From a virus, in IMG/VR virus record IMGVR_UViG_3300024352_000020, positions 30,519-94,518 of that record: a DNA stretch of 64,000 nucleotides, one strand, 5' to 3'. Positions within the stretch are counted from its first letter, which is position 1, and each line of letters starts with the position of its first letter. The translations under genes were made by a program, and so were the position numbers. Below, piece after piece: positions 26,764 to 35,673 of the stretch. The notes below the pieces were generated by a model. The model worked only from the letters and a program-made list of their open reading frames with translations, searched no databases and was not told the DNA's origin.

Positions 26764-28837
26764 ATACAGAAGCTTGTATCTTTCTTGTTACTTCTGATGT
26801 TGGTAAATTTCCAGTTTTTTCTAAGTATTTAGCCATGCAAGTCTTAAAGAAATCTTCTACTTCAAAAGGTATTTCTATTTTTTCTTTTAATGAATTATGA
26901 ACAAAAGCTTTTGTTACTTTTTGATCTGGTTCAACTCTGCAAAGCAAAGCAAACTTTATATGTTCAAATTCATTTATTTGAGCAACAGAAAGATCCCTAA
27001 GAGTTTTCTTGTTAACACTTTTTAAATATGCGGGCTGTACAATTTCAGCTATAGTTTTTTGGGTTTGCTCTGCCCAATTAAGTCTATCTACAAAATCTGA
27101 TGCCATGGCTGGTTTAATAGTTCTTCTCTTCCTTGGTAGCGTATCTGTCTTTCCTTGAGGTCTGCCTTGTCCAGATTCGCCCTTTGGTTGCTCTTCTGTA
27201 TTTTTAGTTGGACTTGTTTGTATAGATAAACTTGCATTTGGATCTTTTATTCCAAAATATTCTGGAGATAACATACCTAATTGAGCAAATAACTTTTCAA
27301 CACTTTCTTTGTGCTGTGGACTATGGAATGGTGAAGCTTTAGGAGGAAGCATATCTTGTTTTCTATAATCTCGTTCTCTGCGTAATCTAACGCTTTCTAT
27401 TTCTGGTATAAGATTAAATCTTTCCTGAACAGCTTCTTCGCTAATAATATCTCTATCTGCAAGTTCTATTAACAATCTCTTTTCAGCAGCTTCGTCGGAT
27501 AAAGTTTGATGATCAAAGACTATTTGGGCTGGTAATTTAAACCCCATAGCCATTTGAACAAGTTTAATTTCTCTTTCCCAAAATTCAGTTACAACATCTC
27601 TGCCGTACTGAAGTCTTTCAATTAAAGTTCTCAAACTAATGTAGTTATTTGAAAATCCAGAACCTACTGGCAATCCTGTTAATGAAGGAGGAATACCAAG
27701 TCCTGCATAAATAGAGTTTAAGATAGGTTTATATTTTTCTTCGCCTAAGAAATTTACTAAATCTGTTTTTGTTTCAACAACATCTATTTCTGGACCCCAA
27801 ATAAGATCCATGCTGCCACCACCAACATTGTTCATAAGCATATCAGCAAGTCTGCTTATAGCTTCCTCAGTTGGTAAAATACGATGTTCTAACGAACCCA
27901 ACTTCCAAAGTCTAATGTGACTGATAGCACCGTCTAATGCTGCTAAATCAGCAAGCTTCATTTTTTCTAACATTTGCAAATCTTTTAGCAAAGCATATAA
28001 CATCGGCTTTGCCCAAACTTGCCAGTCATCTCTTTTATAATAGAGGGCAACCGTTTTATTAACATCTAGTGGCATTAAAAAACCGCCACGAACAGCATAA
28101 TCATCCATTTGAGTTGGCAATGATTTTATAATTTCTTTTTCAATATCAGACTTGGGATTTTTTAACTTCCTTGAAAAATTTTCTGTAACCCTAATGCCAA
28201 AACGAAAAGCTCTTGGTCCAATAAATGGGGCAATTTCTTCGCCGTATACCTCAATAGAGGTTGGATTATAAATTGTATATTCCCAAGGTACTTCTGATTG
28301 TTTGGGTTTTTTAATAAAATTCTTTTTGGTTTCAGCTGCCATTCCTTTTTGAATAATATCTATTTCTTCTGGTTTTAAAATTGCTGTTGCTCTTTTAATA
28401 ATTACATTTCCAGCACGATAAAGTAAATTAAGTATTCTTTCTGTTCTTTCGTTACCACGAATTTTTTTAAACCACTCTTTATAAAACTTTTCAATCTTTG
28501 GGTTTGGATGTACTAAATCTACTCCTTGACAAGCAAACTCACTCATCATATCTATGGTATTACGAACTATACCTATACGCTCATACGCTTGCATACAAGC
28601 AGTCATAATATCTTTGTCTTTTACTGGTATTTGTTCATTCGGTCTAAAAAAATCGTAATCCCTACGATCAAAACCTTCACGCACAGAAATATTTGGGGAT
28701 TCAACATTTTTAAAACTGCTAGAAGCAACTGTCTTCTTTACGACATGACCTTGATTATTGCTTTTTGCTATAGCTTTTTCTTTAGATTCAAGGCTGTTTT
28801 CTTCCCAAGTAACAAAAAGATCTTTTTTTTCGCTCAT
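26705..28837 (-). CDS. Portal protein
   Basis: 710 residues, directly after TerL in the order expected. The core pattern AYERIGIVRNTIDMMSEFACQG, RAGNVIIKRATA, LYALLKDLQMLEKMKLADLAALDGAISHIRLWKLG, SIYAGLGIPPSLTGLPVGSG and LIERLQYGRDVVTEFWEREI is that of phage portals, including the long central helix region. The C-terminal 200 residues contain a Pro/Gln/Gly-rich linker and a helical tail not typical of small portals. The portal ring forms the DNA entry vertex. Confidence 0.85.
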   Translation of the reverse strand: MSEKKDLFVTWEENSLESKEKAIAKSNNQGHVVKKTVASSSFKNVESPNISVREGFDRRDYDFFRPNEQIPVKDKDIMTACMQAYERIGIVRNTIDMMSEFACQGVDLVHPNPKIEKFYKEWFKKIRGNERTERILNLLYRAGNVIIKRATAILKPEEIDIIQKGMAAETKKNFIKKPKQSEVPWEYTIYNPTSIEVYGEEIAPFIGPRAFRFGIRVTENFSRKLKNPKSDIEKEIIKSLPTQMDDYAVRGGFLMPLDVNKTVALYYKRDDWQVWAKPMLYALLKDLQMLEKMKLADLAALDGAISHIRLWKLGSLEHRILPTEEAISRLADMLMNNVGGGSMDLIWGPEIDVVETKTDLVNFLGEEKYKPILNSIYAGLGIPPSLTGLPVGSGFSNNYISLRTLIERLQYGRDVVTEFWEREIKLVQMAMGFKLPAQIVFDHQTLSDEAAEKRLLIELADRDIISEEAVQERFNLIPEIESVRLRRERDYRKQDMLPPKASPFHSPQHKESVEKLFAQLGMLSPEYFGIKDPNASLSIQTSPTKNTEEQPKGESGQGRPQGKTDTLPRKRRTIKPAMASDFVDRLNWAEQTQKTIAEIVQPAYLKSVNKKTLRDLSVAQINEFEHIKFALLCRVEPDQKVTKAFVHNSLKEKIEIPFEVEDFFKTCMAKYLEKTGNLPTSEVTRKIQASVYAMHTIGLQKTDNIDNSAS

Positions 28838-28886
28838 GATAATCCTACTTATTAAATTGTAATTGGATCATAATTGAATTACACCA

Positions 28887-31013
28887 TTATTCTTCGCCGG
28901 TTCTCCTAACTGCTTCTCCATAATTTCCAACTTTTTTAATACCTTGGTTAAACCATTCTGGAGCTATATACATAGACTTGTTTCCTTTTCTGCCAGATAA
29001 AGTATTAGAAAATCCACCCAAAGCTGTATATTCTTGTTGAGTTACAGTTCTTTGAATTTGTCTGGCCGTCATATTAGCCATTAGCAAAGATGAATATCTA
29101 TCTTTTCTGGTTTTGCTTCCTCTAATTTGATCCTTAAAATCAGGAGTATCCCAGCGATCTCTACCACCACCAGTTAATGTATGCACTATACTGGCAAGTT
29201 CGTCTTTCAGTTCTTCTATTTCCATAACACAATCTTCTAGTGTGTCATATAGTTGTATATCTTTTCCTGCTGAATTGTCATATACAATACGCCCTTTATC
29301 TCTGTCATCTTCAAACGCTAAACCTAAAGAAACGCTATCAAAGAAAGGAAATAAAAGTACTTTATCTTCCATATCTTTGCGAAGTCCATGATTGGCTTCT
29401 ACAACCCACTTTCCATCAGCAAAATTAACCATATTAAGAATGTGTTTTCCGGGTTTATCGTCAGAGTCTTTTCTTTTCTTAATGTCTGGATCTATAGTTC
29501 TCCAAAAAGCCACTTCTCCTGATTGGAGCTTTGAGTCATCGTGTAAAGCTTCTTCTACAGATATACCACCACCCTGACTATCTATAGCTATCTCTCTACA
29601 TGGAAATAACTTAGCTAAATCCCTTATTTTTCTTGCACAATAAGAGTAGAAGTTTTGTTCCTTTGTTATGCCTCGTTTTAATTTTTCTCTATGTGCTGCC
29701 CTATTCGTTGTCCAGCAATAGACAATCCTTCTAGTATTTTGATGTAAAGCCAAAATAATAACGGAAAAGTTATCTCTTTCAGAAGCTGGATCTACAGCCA
29801 TCACATGTTCTATTCCTGGCTCACCAACTAAAGAGGCAGAAAAATTAATATCTGACAATGGACCATCAGGTTTTCCTACAACGCATGACTCTATCAAACT
29901 ACGCTTGAAAAATCCTTCTGAATCAGTTGCAAATGTCGCCCCATACTCAATCATGTAATTCGCTCTTGTACTTGTCGCTTTCGCTGATGATATCTGTTTT
30001 TGATCCATGAAACCAATTGGTAGTAACTCTACTGGTATTCTTATAATTGAGTAGTCACGCCAGTTAAAACCAGCAGGTATTGGTCCTTGGAAAAACTCTT
30101 CGAGCTTTTTTGTATCTCCGCCACTATTGATGATTGTGCGATAAGAGTTCCAGTTCTTATAGAAATGATTAAATGAATAGTAAGCTGTTCCTGAGATTAT
30201 GTTTTGGTTTGCTCTTAAAGTTCTACTTTCTTCTTTTTCATTTTCTTCACTCCATAATCCAAGTTGTTTCATTAACCTAATTCTTGCTTGATCTTTAACA
30301 GATTGAGCAGGAGAAGCAGCTACTGATGAGAAGCCCCTAACAACATTCTGGTAAATTTCTTCTTTAATAGATGCGAATTCGTCAGCGATTGTATAGTTTG
30401 CTCTTTGACCACGGATCTTATCGCCATTACCTAAAGGAAGTGCAAATCCAACACTATCGCCAACGATCATGTCAAAACGATCTACTGATCTGCTTGGTCC
30501 TTGTTCACGATTGTTTTTGCCACGACCAGTTCCACATAAATCTCTATAGATATGTCCATTTACCCAAAGATTTTCCATGTATTCAAAAATAACTTTGGCC
30601 TGTCTAAATGCAGCACCAACGATTGCAATTTTACAACCTTGTGTAAATAAAAGTCGTAACATTGCATATAAACCTAAGATAAAAGACTTTCCACTACCAC
30701 GACCAGCAATAAGCATAGGGAAGGGGCGATTCCAAAGCTCTTTCAAAATCAAATGCTGGAACGGCATAATTTCAATATCGAATAATAATTTACATGTAAA
30801 AGGAAAATAATCTGGATTACGCATGATTTTTAAAAGATGCACATGCGGATTCTCTTTGTCATAATGCGTCATCACATTGAAAGGATGAATAGTTCCGATT
30901 GGCAAATCTAAAAGAGACTCTATGTGCGAAATGTCCGCTCCGGGCCGAATGCCCTGAATTTCTTTTTCAGAAAGCATCCAAGCTTTATCAAGAACTTTCT
31001 TTAGTTTGTCCAT
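28887..31013 (-). CDS. Terminase large subunit
   Basis: 708 residues from the ATG at 31013 (a TTG 60 bases upstream is less likely). Walker A is IAGRGSGKSFI, Walker B TIADEFAS, then the coupling region. The C-terminal RNase H-like nuclease has VMAVDPASERDN and EIAIDSQGGGISVEEAL acidic sites. It cuts and pumps phage DNA into proheads as an ATP-driven motor at the portal. It overlaps the ERCC4 nuclease gene by 26 bp. Family assignment is solid; the packaging type (cos or pac) cannot be told from here. Confidence 0.92.
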   Translation of the reverse strand: MDKLKKVLDKAWMLSEKEIQGIRPGADISHIESLLDLPIGTIHPFNVMTHYDKENPHVHLLKIMRNPDYFPFTCKLLFDIEIMPFQHLILKELWNRPFPMLIAGRGSGKSFILGLYAMLRLLFTQGCKIAIVGAAFRQAKVIFEYMENLWVNGHIYRDLCGTGRGKNNREQGPSRSVDRFDMIVGDSVGFALPLGNGDKIRGQRANYTIADEFASIKEEIYQNVVRGFSSVAASPAQSVKDQARIRLMKQLGLWSEENEKEESRTLRANQNIISGTAYYSFNHFYKNWNSYRTIINSGGDTKKLEEFFQGPIPAGFNWRDYSIIRIPVELLPIGFMDQKQISSAKATSTRANYMIEYGATFATDSEGFFKRSLIESCVVGKPDGPLSDINFSASLVGEPGIEHVMAVDPASERDNFSVIILALHQNTRRIVYCWTTNRAAHREKLKRGITKEQNFYSYCARKIRDLAKLFPCREIAIDSQGGGISVEEALHDDSKLQSGEVAFWRTIDPDIKKRKDSDDKPGKHILNMVNFADGKWVVEANHGLRKDMEDKVLLFPFFDSVSLGLAFEDDRDKGRIVYDNSAGKDIQLYDTLEDCVMEIEELKDELASIVHTLTGGGRDRWDTPDFKDQIRGSKTRKDRYSSLLMANMTARQIQRTVTQQEYTALGGFSNTLSGRKGNKSMYIAPEWFNQGIKKVGNYGEAVRRTGEE

Positions 31014-31470
31014 AGTGCTCACATACTCTCTTGAATAAACTAGATGCAACTTCTTTTCCGTATTTTCCTGCAAGGATAATCTTGGTCTTATACTTTACTT
31101 CTATATCTAAAAGTGCTTTGACAATAAACTGCGGAGTTATTTTTATATACTTATACTTACTTGGCGGAATTTGTGTCGATTGTGGAAATTTGTAAATGTC
31201 TTCCATAGTAAATTCTAAAACTATAAATGGTAATTCAAATTCTTCAAGCCTTAATAACTCGTCGTGAAATCTTTGTTGCGTAATGTTGTTTGAAAACTCG
31301 CTAAGATCACCTTTGCGTTCTATGACAAATTTATTTTCAAAACCCTCTAATGAATAATCGCCGGTTTTTAGTGTAGCGATAGTCATTCCATCACAAGATG
31401 GACCTGGGTTAAACTCCCAACCAAGCTGTTCTCTAGTGTCTTTGATTACTTTATATTTTTTGCTGTTCAT
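30988..31470 (-). CDS. ERCC4-type nuclease
   Basis: 160 residues with the ERCC4/XPF nuclease signature: KDTREQ, LKTGDYSLEG, and FVIERKGDLSEF (the ERKxxxD active site). The rest is a single compact domain without the helix-hairpin-helix repeat found in cellular XPF. It would cut branched DNA. Wedged between gmd and TerL with overlaps on both sides, it may resolve replication junctions before packaging, as T4 endonuclease VII does. That link is inference. Confidence 0.8.
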   Translation of the reverse strand: MNSKKYKVIKDTREQLGWEFNPGPSCDGMTIATLKTGDYSLEGFENKFVIERKGDLSEFSNNITQQRFHDELLRLEEFELPFIVLEFTMEDIYKFPQSTQIPPSKYKYIKITPQFIVKALLDIEVKYKTKIILAGKYGKEVASSLFKRVCEHYGQTKESS

Positions 31471-32446
31471 AAAGTTGATAGTCAGACATAACCATGTCTT
31501 TAACTAACTCTTCAAAGGTGAAGGTGGGTGTCCAACCAGTCACTTCCATGATCTTTGTAGGGTTTCCACGAAGGTGTTTTACTTCAGATGGTCTAAAAAG
31601 AGACTCATCTATATCAACATATTGCTTGTAGTTGTCAATTCCTGCAACAAGGCAAGCTTCTTCTAGAAAATCTTGAACGGAATGGGTGTTACCAGTAGCT
31701 ACTACATAGTCGTCTGGCTTGTCTTGATCAACAATTAGCTTCATCGCCCTAACATAATCCTTTGCATGACCCCAATCTCTTTTAGCTTTTAGATTTCCAA
31801 GACTTAATTTAGGTAAATGAAGACCTCTTTCATAACAATACATGAACTTTGCTGCCCACAAACTGATTTTTCTGGTCACAAAGTTGTGTCCTCTGCGTGG
31901 ACTCTCATGATTAAAGAGAATTCCGCAGCTTGCATGTATGTTATATGAGTTGCGATAGCAGTTTACGAAGTTGTGTGCTGCTACTTTTGCTACTGCATAA
32001 GGACTTTCTGGTACAAATGGAGTAGTTTCGTCTTGAGTTCCGTCTTCTTCGACCATATTTCCAAATTGTTCGGACGAACTAGCCTGATAAAACTTCGCCC
32101 AAGGAGTAATTTCCTTGAAAGCTTGCAAAACATTGAAGCAACCTAGTGCAACTGAGTCAAAAGTTAGCTTTGGTTGGTCAAAAGATATGCGAACATGTGA
32201 TTGTGCAGCTAAATTGAAGACATAGTCGGGCTTTTCAGCAGACAAAATGCTCTCAATCGAGTGATAATCGGTCACATCGCCATAAACTAGACTAAAATCG
32301 GACGAATTCATCGCATTTCTTATGCGAGAAATGTTTTCAAACGATGTTCTTCGTGTAACACCTACTGTTTTGATGTTATTTTCAAGCAAATGCTCGGCTA
32401 AATACGATCCATCTTGTCCTGTTACGCCAAAAATTACTGCTTTCAT
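31451..32446 (-). CDS. gmd: GDP-mannose 4,6-dehydratase
   Basis: 331 residues, full length for the family. NAD(P)-binding GVTGQDGSYLAEHLL at the start, SSSEQFG with the catalytic Ser/Thr region, SPYAVAKVAAH with the YxxxK pair, RRGHNFVTRKI, and the family hallmark GNLKAKRDWGHAKDYV. It converts GDP-D-mannose to GDP-4-keto-6-deoxymannose, the precursor of fucose, rhamnose and perosamine sugars. Overlaps of 20 and 4 bp tie it into the packaging operon. The product likely feeds the phage glycosyltransferases. GAAGGA precedes the ATG. Confidence 0.88.
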   Translation of the reverse strand: MKAVIFGVTGQDGSYLAEHLLENNIKTVGVTRRTSFENISRIRNAMNSSDFSLVYGDVTDYHSIESILSAEKPDYVFNLAAQSHVRISFDQPKLTFDSVALGCFNVLQAFKEITPWAKFYQASSSEQFGNMVEEDGTQDETTPFVPESPYAVAKVAAHNFVNCYRNSYNIHASCGILFNHESPRRGHNFVTRKISLWAAKFMYCYERGLHLPKLSLGNLKAKRDWGHAKDYVRAMKLIVDQDKPDDYVVATGNTHSVQDFLEEACLVAGIDNYKQYVDIDESLFRPSEVKHLRGNPTKIMEVTGWTPTFTFEELVKDMVMSDYQLYEQQKI

Positions 32447-33285
32447 GTGCTTTCCTTCTGTTCTTCCATAGTGTCAGCGTTCAAAATTGGCAAATCGGAG
32501 TTCCCATCCTCATAAACATGGGCAGATCCTAGTCTTTCCATCTCCTTAGATGACACATGCTTCATGATTTCCATGTGTCGCCCCATAAGTTCTCTGTTCT
32601 CTTCGTCTTGTAACTGCTTGATAATAGCTAAAAAGCTCTGTTTTGACGACTCAATTCTTGTAACTCTCTGCTCTCTAGTGGCTTTTAGGTCTTTTAGTAG
32701 TGCCTGATGCTTCTCTTCAAGCTTAATGAACTCACTAGATCGTGCTTGCTCTGCCTGTTTTGCTGCCTGAATCTGTGCTTCGAGCGATAAAACATACTCT
32801 CTGTCTTGTTCTGACATTGCAGAACGGTCTGGAAAAGTAGAAAGATAGTCATTTTGCATAGAGACAAGCCTAGCTATCTCTTGTGCTGCACTGTATTTTG
32901 CTTTCGCATTACGGTGCATCATAATTTCAAACTTTATAAGCAGAGAAATTTGAGTTTGTTCGGTCACTAACACATCATCTTTGAACTGAGCCATATACTG
33001 AGCGTACTTTTCTTCATAATAAAGCAACTCATTGGGCGAAAGTTCTTCTGTTAACTGCTGCCAAGTCTTTGTTCTCTTAATATCCTTAGCTATTTCAACT
33101 TCTTTTTCGTTTAAAGAAGCCAATCGGCGATCAGCCTTGAGCATTAGTTCGCTCTGTTTAATCACTCTCTTTACTTGAGCCTCGCTCTTATTTAATAGAG
33201 TAGCAATTTCTGTAACGCCCATGGTTTTGGACAAGTTAAGAATTTGCTCCTTGTCATCACTCGTTACTGTCGTCTTCCTCGCCAT
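32443..33285 (-). CDS. Small terminase subunit candidate (HTH plus coiled coil)
   Basis: 280 residues. Residues about 13-45 (EQILNLSKTMGVTEIATLLNKSEAQVKRVIKQ) form a helix-turn-helix. The remainder is long helical segments rich in Glu/Gln/Lys, including a coiled coil near residues 165-240. DNA-binding head and helical oligomerisation, two genes upstream of TerL, fit TerS. It is larger than most TerS proteins (about 150-200 residues), so the call is tentative. GGAG lies just upstream of the ATG. Confidence 0.5.
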   Translation of the reverse strand: MARKTTVTSDDKEQILNLSKTMGVTEIATLLNKSEAQVKRVIKQSELMLKADRRLASLNEKEVEIAKDIKRTKTWQQLTEELSPNELLYYEEKYAQYMAQFKDDVLVTEQTQISLLIKFEIMMHRNAKAKYSAAQEIARLVSMQNDYLSTFPDRSAMSEQDREYVLSLEAQIQAAKQAEQARSSEFIKLEEKHQALLKDLKATREQRVTRIESSKQSFLAIIKQLQDEENRELMGRHMEIMKHVSSKEMERLGSAHVYEDGNSDLPILNADTMEEQKEST

Positions 33286-33889
33286 TAGTTCTCCACTCCG
33301 AAAGAATGTCTTTTATATAAATTTCTAATTGTTTTTTCTTGGCCTTACTTATAGAAACACCCGCCCTCAGTTGTAAATATACCTGTCTTAATTCTACTGG
33401 AAGTTTTTCGTCTATTAATTCTAACATTTCTTGAGTGGCGACATCATTAATAATATCGGAATCTCTTTCTATACTTTTGTCGCTAACGCTTGTGATATCA
33501 CATGGTCGCATTAAGTTTTGCTTAGAGGAATTTCTTTTTTTCCAAGCTTTATATTTATCGCAGTACTCGCCATTTCCATGATCGCCCTCTTCATGACAAA
33601 TTTTACAGGGCGGATCTGAGCGGTGAAATTTATCTCTTTTAAAATTAATCAGTCTGTTTTTTATATGTGAGTACAAGAAATTTTCTAGGGGGCGTTTGTT
33701 GTCGTAACGAGCCATAGCCTCCAAGCCAAATATTCTGGCTTCTTGCCTAATGTCATTTATATCGAAATAACCAAAGGAAAACCCTTGGCCTAAAATTGAA
33801 ACTATCTTGTCTATTATTGTAATTACTTCATCTACATCAAATTTTTTAGTTTTCAGTTTTAATGTTTTCTTCGATGATTTTTTCGGCAT
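33257..33889 (-). CDS. Sigma-70 region-2 protein with Cys/His insertion (late sigma candidate)
   Basis: 210 residues. FGYFDINDIRQEARIFGLEAMARYDNKRPLENFLYSHIKNRLINFKRDKF is a clear sigma region 2 (core-binding and -10 recognition). Directly after it come PPCKICHEE and GNGEYC, a possible zinc site inserted in the chain. The C-terminal part is helical without an evident region 4 HTH. T4 gp55, the late sigma factor, has the same region-2-only plan. As second gene of the virion arm it could direct late transcription. That role is inference. Confidence 0.7.
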   Translation of the reverse strand: MPKKSSKKTLKLKTKKFDVDEVITIIDKIVSILGQGFSFGYFDINDIRQEARIFGLEAMARYDNKRPLENFLYSHIKNRLINFKRDKFHRSDPPCKICHEEGDHGNGEYCDKYKAWKKRNSSKQNLMRPCDITSVSDKSIERDSDIINDVATQEMLELIDEKLPVELRQVYLQLRAGVSISKAKKKQLEIYIKDILSEWRTNGEEDDSNE

Positions 33890-33986
33890 CTTTTGGATCT
33901 GTTTCTGTTAGTTCGGCCTTTGTTTTTTCTGCCAGATCTTCTTGTGCTTTCGTACTTAATACAGTTATAATATTTTCATCTGTCAT
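33846..33986 (-). CDS. 46-residue acidic protein, first gene of the leftward arm
   Basis: The ATG at 33986 has a perfect AGGAGG six bases upstream (AGGAGGTTTTAATG). The peptide is Glu/Lys/Thr-rich and helical (KAQEDLAEKTKAELTETD). It overlaps the sigma gene by 44 bp, so it may couple sigma translation. Function unknown. Confidence 0.6.
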   Translation of the reverse strand: MTDENIITVLSTKAQEDLAEKTKAELTETDPKDAEKIIEENIKTEN

Positions 33987-34007
33987 TAAAACCTCCTGAG
34001 ATGTAAT

Positions 34008-34208
34008 ATGGCTAGAGTCAGTTGGACGGAATCAATGTTGAAATTCGTAAGAGAAAATCATCATAGCATGACTGACAATCAACTTGCTCTTGCTTTATCT
34101 TCTATTATAGGCGTTCGTGTGTCAAGTCATAGCGTCAGAAACATTAGAGAAGAAAAGGGTTATACAAAATGGAAAAGGTCTTCAACCAAAGATCACCCCA
34201 CATCGTAG
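34008..34208 (+). CDS. Small HTH protein, first gene of the rightward arm
   Basis: 66 residues. SWTESMLKFVRENHHSMTDNQLALALSS followed by VSSHSVRNIREEKGY is the pattern of a small helix-turn-helix/SANT-like DNA-binding domain. It starts 21 bases from the divergent leftward gene. No strong Shine-Dalgarno is visible. It ends 40 bp inside the next gene. A regulator of the divergent junction is a reasonable guess. Confidence 0.6.
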   Translation: MARVSWTESMLKFVRENHHSMTDNQLALALSSIIGVRVSSHSVRNIREEKGYTKWKRSSTKDHPTS

Positions 34209-34759
34209 TAGTTGACAACTTCTACAAAGATCCAGACTCTATAGTTCGTTTAGCAGAAGAACAGGAGTATCAGCCACAGAGCAAATACTACAAGGGCGTT
34301 AGAACGGCGGAACGCTTTTTATTTCCATATGTAAGAGAAGAGTTTCAAAGACTTCTCAATTTGGAAATTACAGATTGGTTAAACCAGCCAATGAATGGCA
34401 TTTTCCAGAAGACTAGTAAGGATGACCCTCTAGTGTGGCATAGTGATAGTCAAGACTATGCAGCTGCTATTTATCTAACTAAAGATGCTCCTGTAACTAT
34501 GGGAACATCATTTTGGCAAGATACAAAGTTTGGGTGTAGAAGACCGCCTAGCCATCCACTTGAGAATAAGTCCGTTCAAGAGAGTGAAATCTACACAGAG
34601 TACAATCTTTTGCATAAAGACAATTGGCAGTTAGTTGATAAAGTAGGGGCGGTTTATAATCGACTAGCTCTTTGGGATGCAAAATTAATACATTCAGCTA
34701 GTGAGTATGGTTCAATGGATCGTTTAGTACAACTTTTCTTCTTTAGCGTCAAAAGATAG
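34169..34759 (+). CDS. DUF6445-like protein, 2-oxoglutarate oxygenase-like fold
   Basis: 196 residues. IVVVDNFYKDPDSIVRLAE at the N-terminus, VWHSDSQDYAAAIYLTKDAP (an HxD), GTSFWQD, and RLALWDAKLIHSASEYGSMDRLVQLFFF (the distal His and Arg) follow the DUF6445/prolyl-hydroxylase-like plan. The three metal ligands H, D, H are present. It is followed by another oxygenase gene 8 bases away. Substrate unknown; nucleobase or protein hydroxylation are both possible. Confidence 0.7.
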   Translation: MEKVFNQRSPHIVVVDNFYKDPDSIVRLAEEQEYQPQSKYYKGVRTAERFLFPYVREEFQRLLNLEITDWLNQPMNGIFQKTSKDDPLVWHSDSQDYAAAIYLTKDAPVTMGTSFWQDTKFGCRRPPSHPLENKSVQESEIYTEYNLLHKDNWQLVDKVGAVYNRLALWDAKLIHSASEYGSMDRLVQLFFFSVKR

Positions 34760-34767
34760 GGCGAACT

Positions 34768-35328
34768 ATGAGAGCCTTTTGGCAATTCTGGGGAAGTTAT
34801 TTTAGCAAAGAACAATGTGATGAGATTATTAACAAGGCGTTAACTATTCCGTCTATACAAGCAAGTACTTATGGGGCGGTTTCCGACCTCCGAAGTTCAA
34901 GAGTCAGGTGGATACATAGGGGCGATTTGAGTTGGAATTGGATGTTTACGCATATAGAGAACATATTTAGAAGGGCGAATGGAGCTTTTGGGTTTGATCT
35001 TAACTATTTTCACGAAATCCAGTTCACAGAATACGATTCAGCCTATGGTGGCCACTACGGTTGGCATGAAGACCTATTATGGGTTCCCAGAAACGATTCA
35101 GCAATTCAGCGTAAGCTCTCAATAGTCATACAGTTATCAGATCCAGCTGAATATACAGGGGGCGATCTTCAGTTTGATATGGCAGAAGAAAAGCCTGACG
35201 CTAATCATTTAAAGTTTCAAGGATCTGCTATTGTATTCCCTTCTTTTGTTAAGCATCGAGTAACACCTGTCGAAACTGGTCGTAGATACAGCCTTGTAAC
35301 TTGGTACGAAGGACCGCCTTTCCGTTAA
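34768..35328 (+). CDS. 2-oxoglutarate/Fe(II) oxygenase (prolyl-4-hydroxylase family)
   Basis: 186 residues. Metal ligands: GGHYGWHEDLLW (HxD) and FPSFVKHRVTPVETGRRYSLVTWYEG (distal H and the Arg that binds 2-oxoglutarate). YTGGDLQF between them is typical of the PKHD/P4H group. Full length for a phage member. It hydroxylates an unknown substrate with O2 and 2-oxoglutarate. The phage makes very long collagen-like fibres, so they are a candidate substrate, although their Pro residues are mostly in the X position. Confidence 0.8.
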   Translation: MRAFWQFWGSYFSKEQCDEIINKALTIPSIQASTYGAVSDLRSSRVRWIHRGDLSWNWMFTHIENIFRRANGAFGFDLNYFHEIQFTEYDSAYGGHYGWHEDLLWVPRNDSAIQRKLSIVIQLSDPAEYTGGDLQFDMAEEKPDANHLKFQGSAIVFPSFVKHRVTPVETGRRYSLVTWYEGPPFR

Positions 35329-35673
35329 GGGGCAACCGAGGAAGTTTAGGTAGTACATTTTGTTGTGTGGGTGGGGATTATGTTTGAACCGCCCACCCCC
35401 CCGGGGCCGGGCCGGGTCGGTAAGCTGGGCAAGATAAATACCCTAGGCAAGCCGTCGCCGTAAAGCCTTATACAATAAGCACTTAAGAAAAATAAAAAAA
35501 ACAAAAAAATTTTTATCGCCATAACCCCTTACGCCATAACAACTTAAAATTATTTTAAAAATATTTTATAAAAAAAGTATTTTTGCTATTGTTTTTTATT
35601 TTATTGGACGATATACTAATTACATAAGCAATGCACTTCGCAATGCTAACAGTAGTGAAAAGGAATTAGAATT
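35329..35673 (+). other. Gene-free regulatory stretch with GC-rich island and AT-rich tract
   Basis: No reading frame was found. Bases about 35369-35420 form a GC island: GGGTGGG pairs with CCCACCC across a 16-base loop, then a C run and CCGGGGCCGGGCCGGG. Bases 35485-35610 are very AT-rich. A sigma70-like promoter lies at the right end. The layout could hold an origin, a packaging site or only a promoter; the sequence does not decide. Confidence 0.5.
35589..35617 (+). promoter_or_regulatory. Sigma70-like promoter for the ECF-like sigma gene
   Basis: TTGTTT, a 17-base spacer and TATACT match a host housekeeping promoter. It lies 57 bases before the sigma gene and lacks the CGAATAAG element of the downstream genes, so the sigma gene would be read by host polymerase first. 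Confidence 0.6.

Noticed and set aside
30988-31073. Longer TerL start at a TTG (31073)
   Set aside because: It would overlap the nuclease gene by 86 bp; the ATG at 31013 gives a normal N-terminus.
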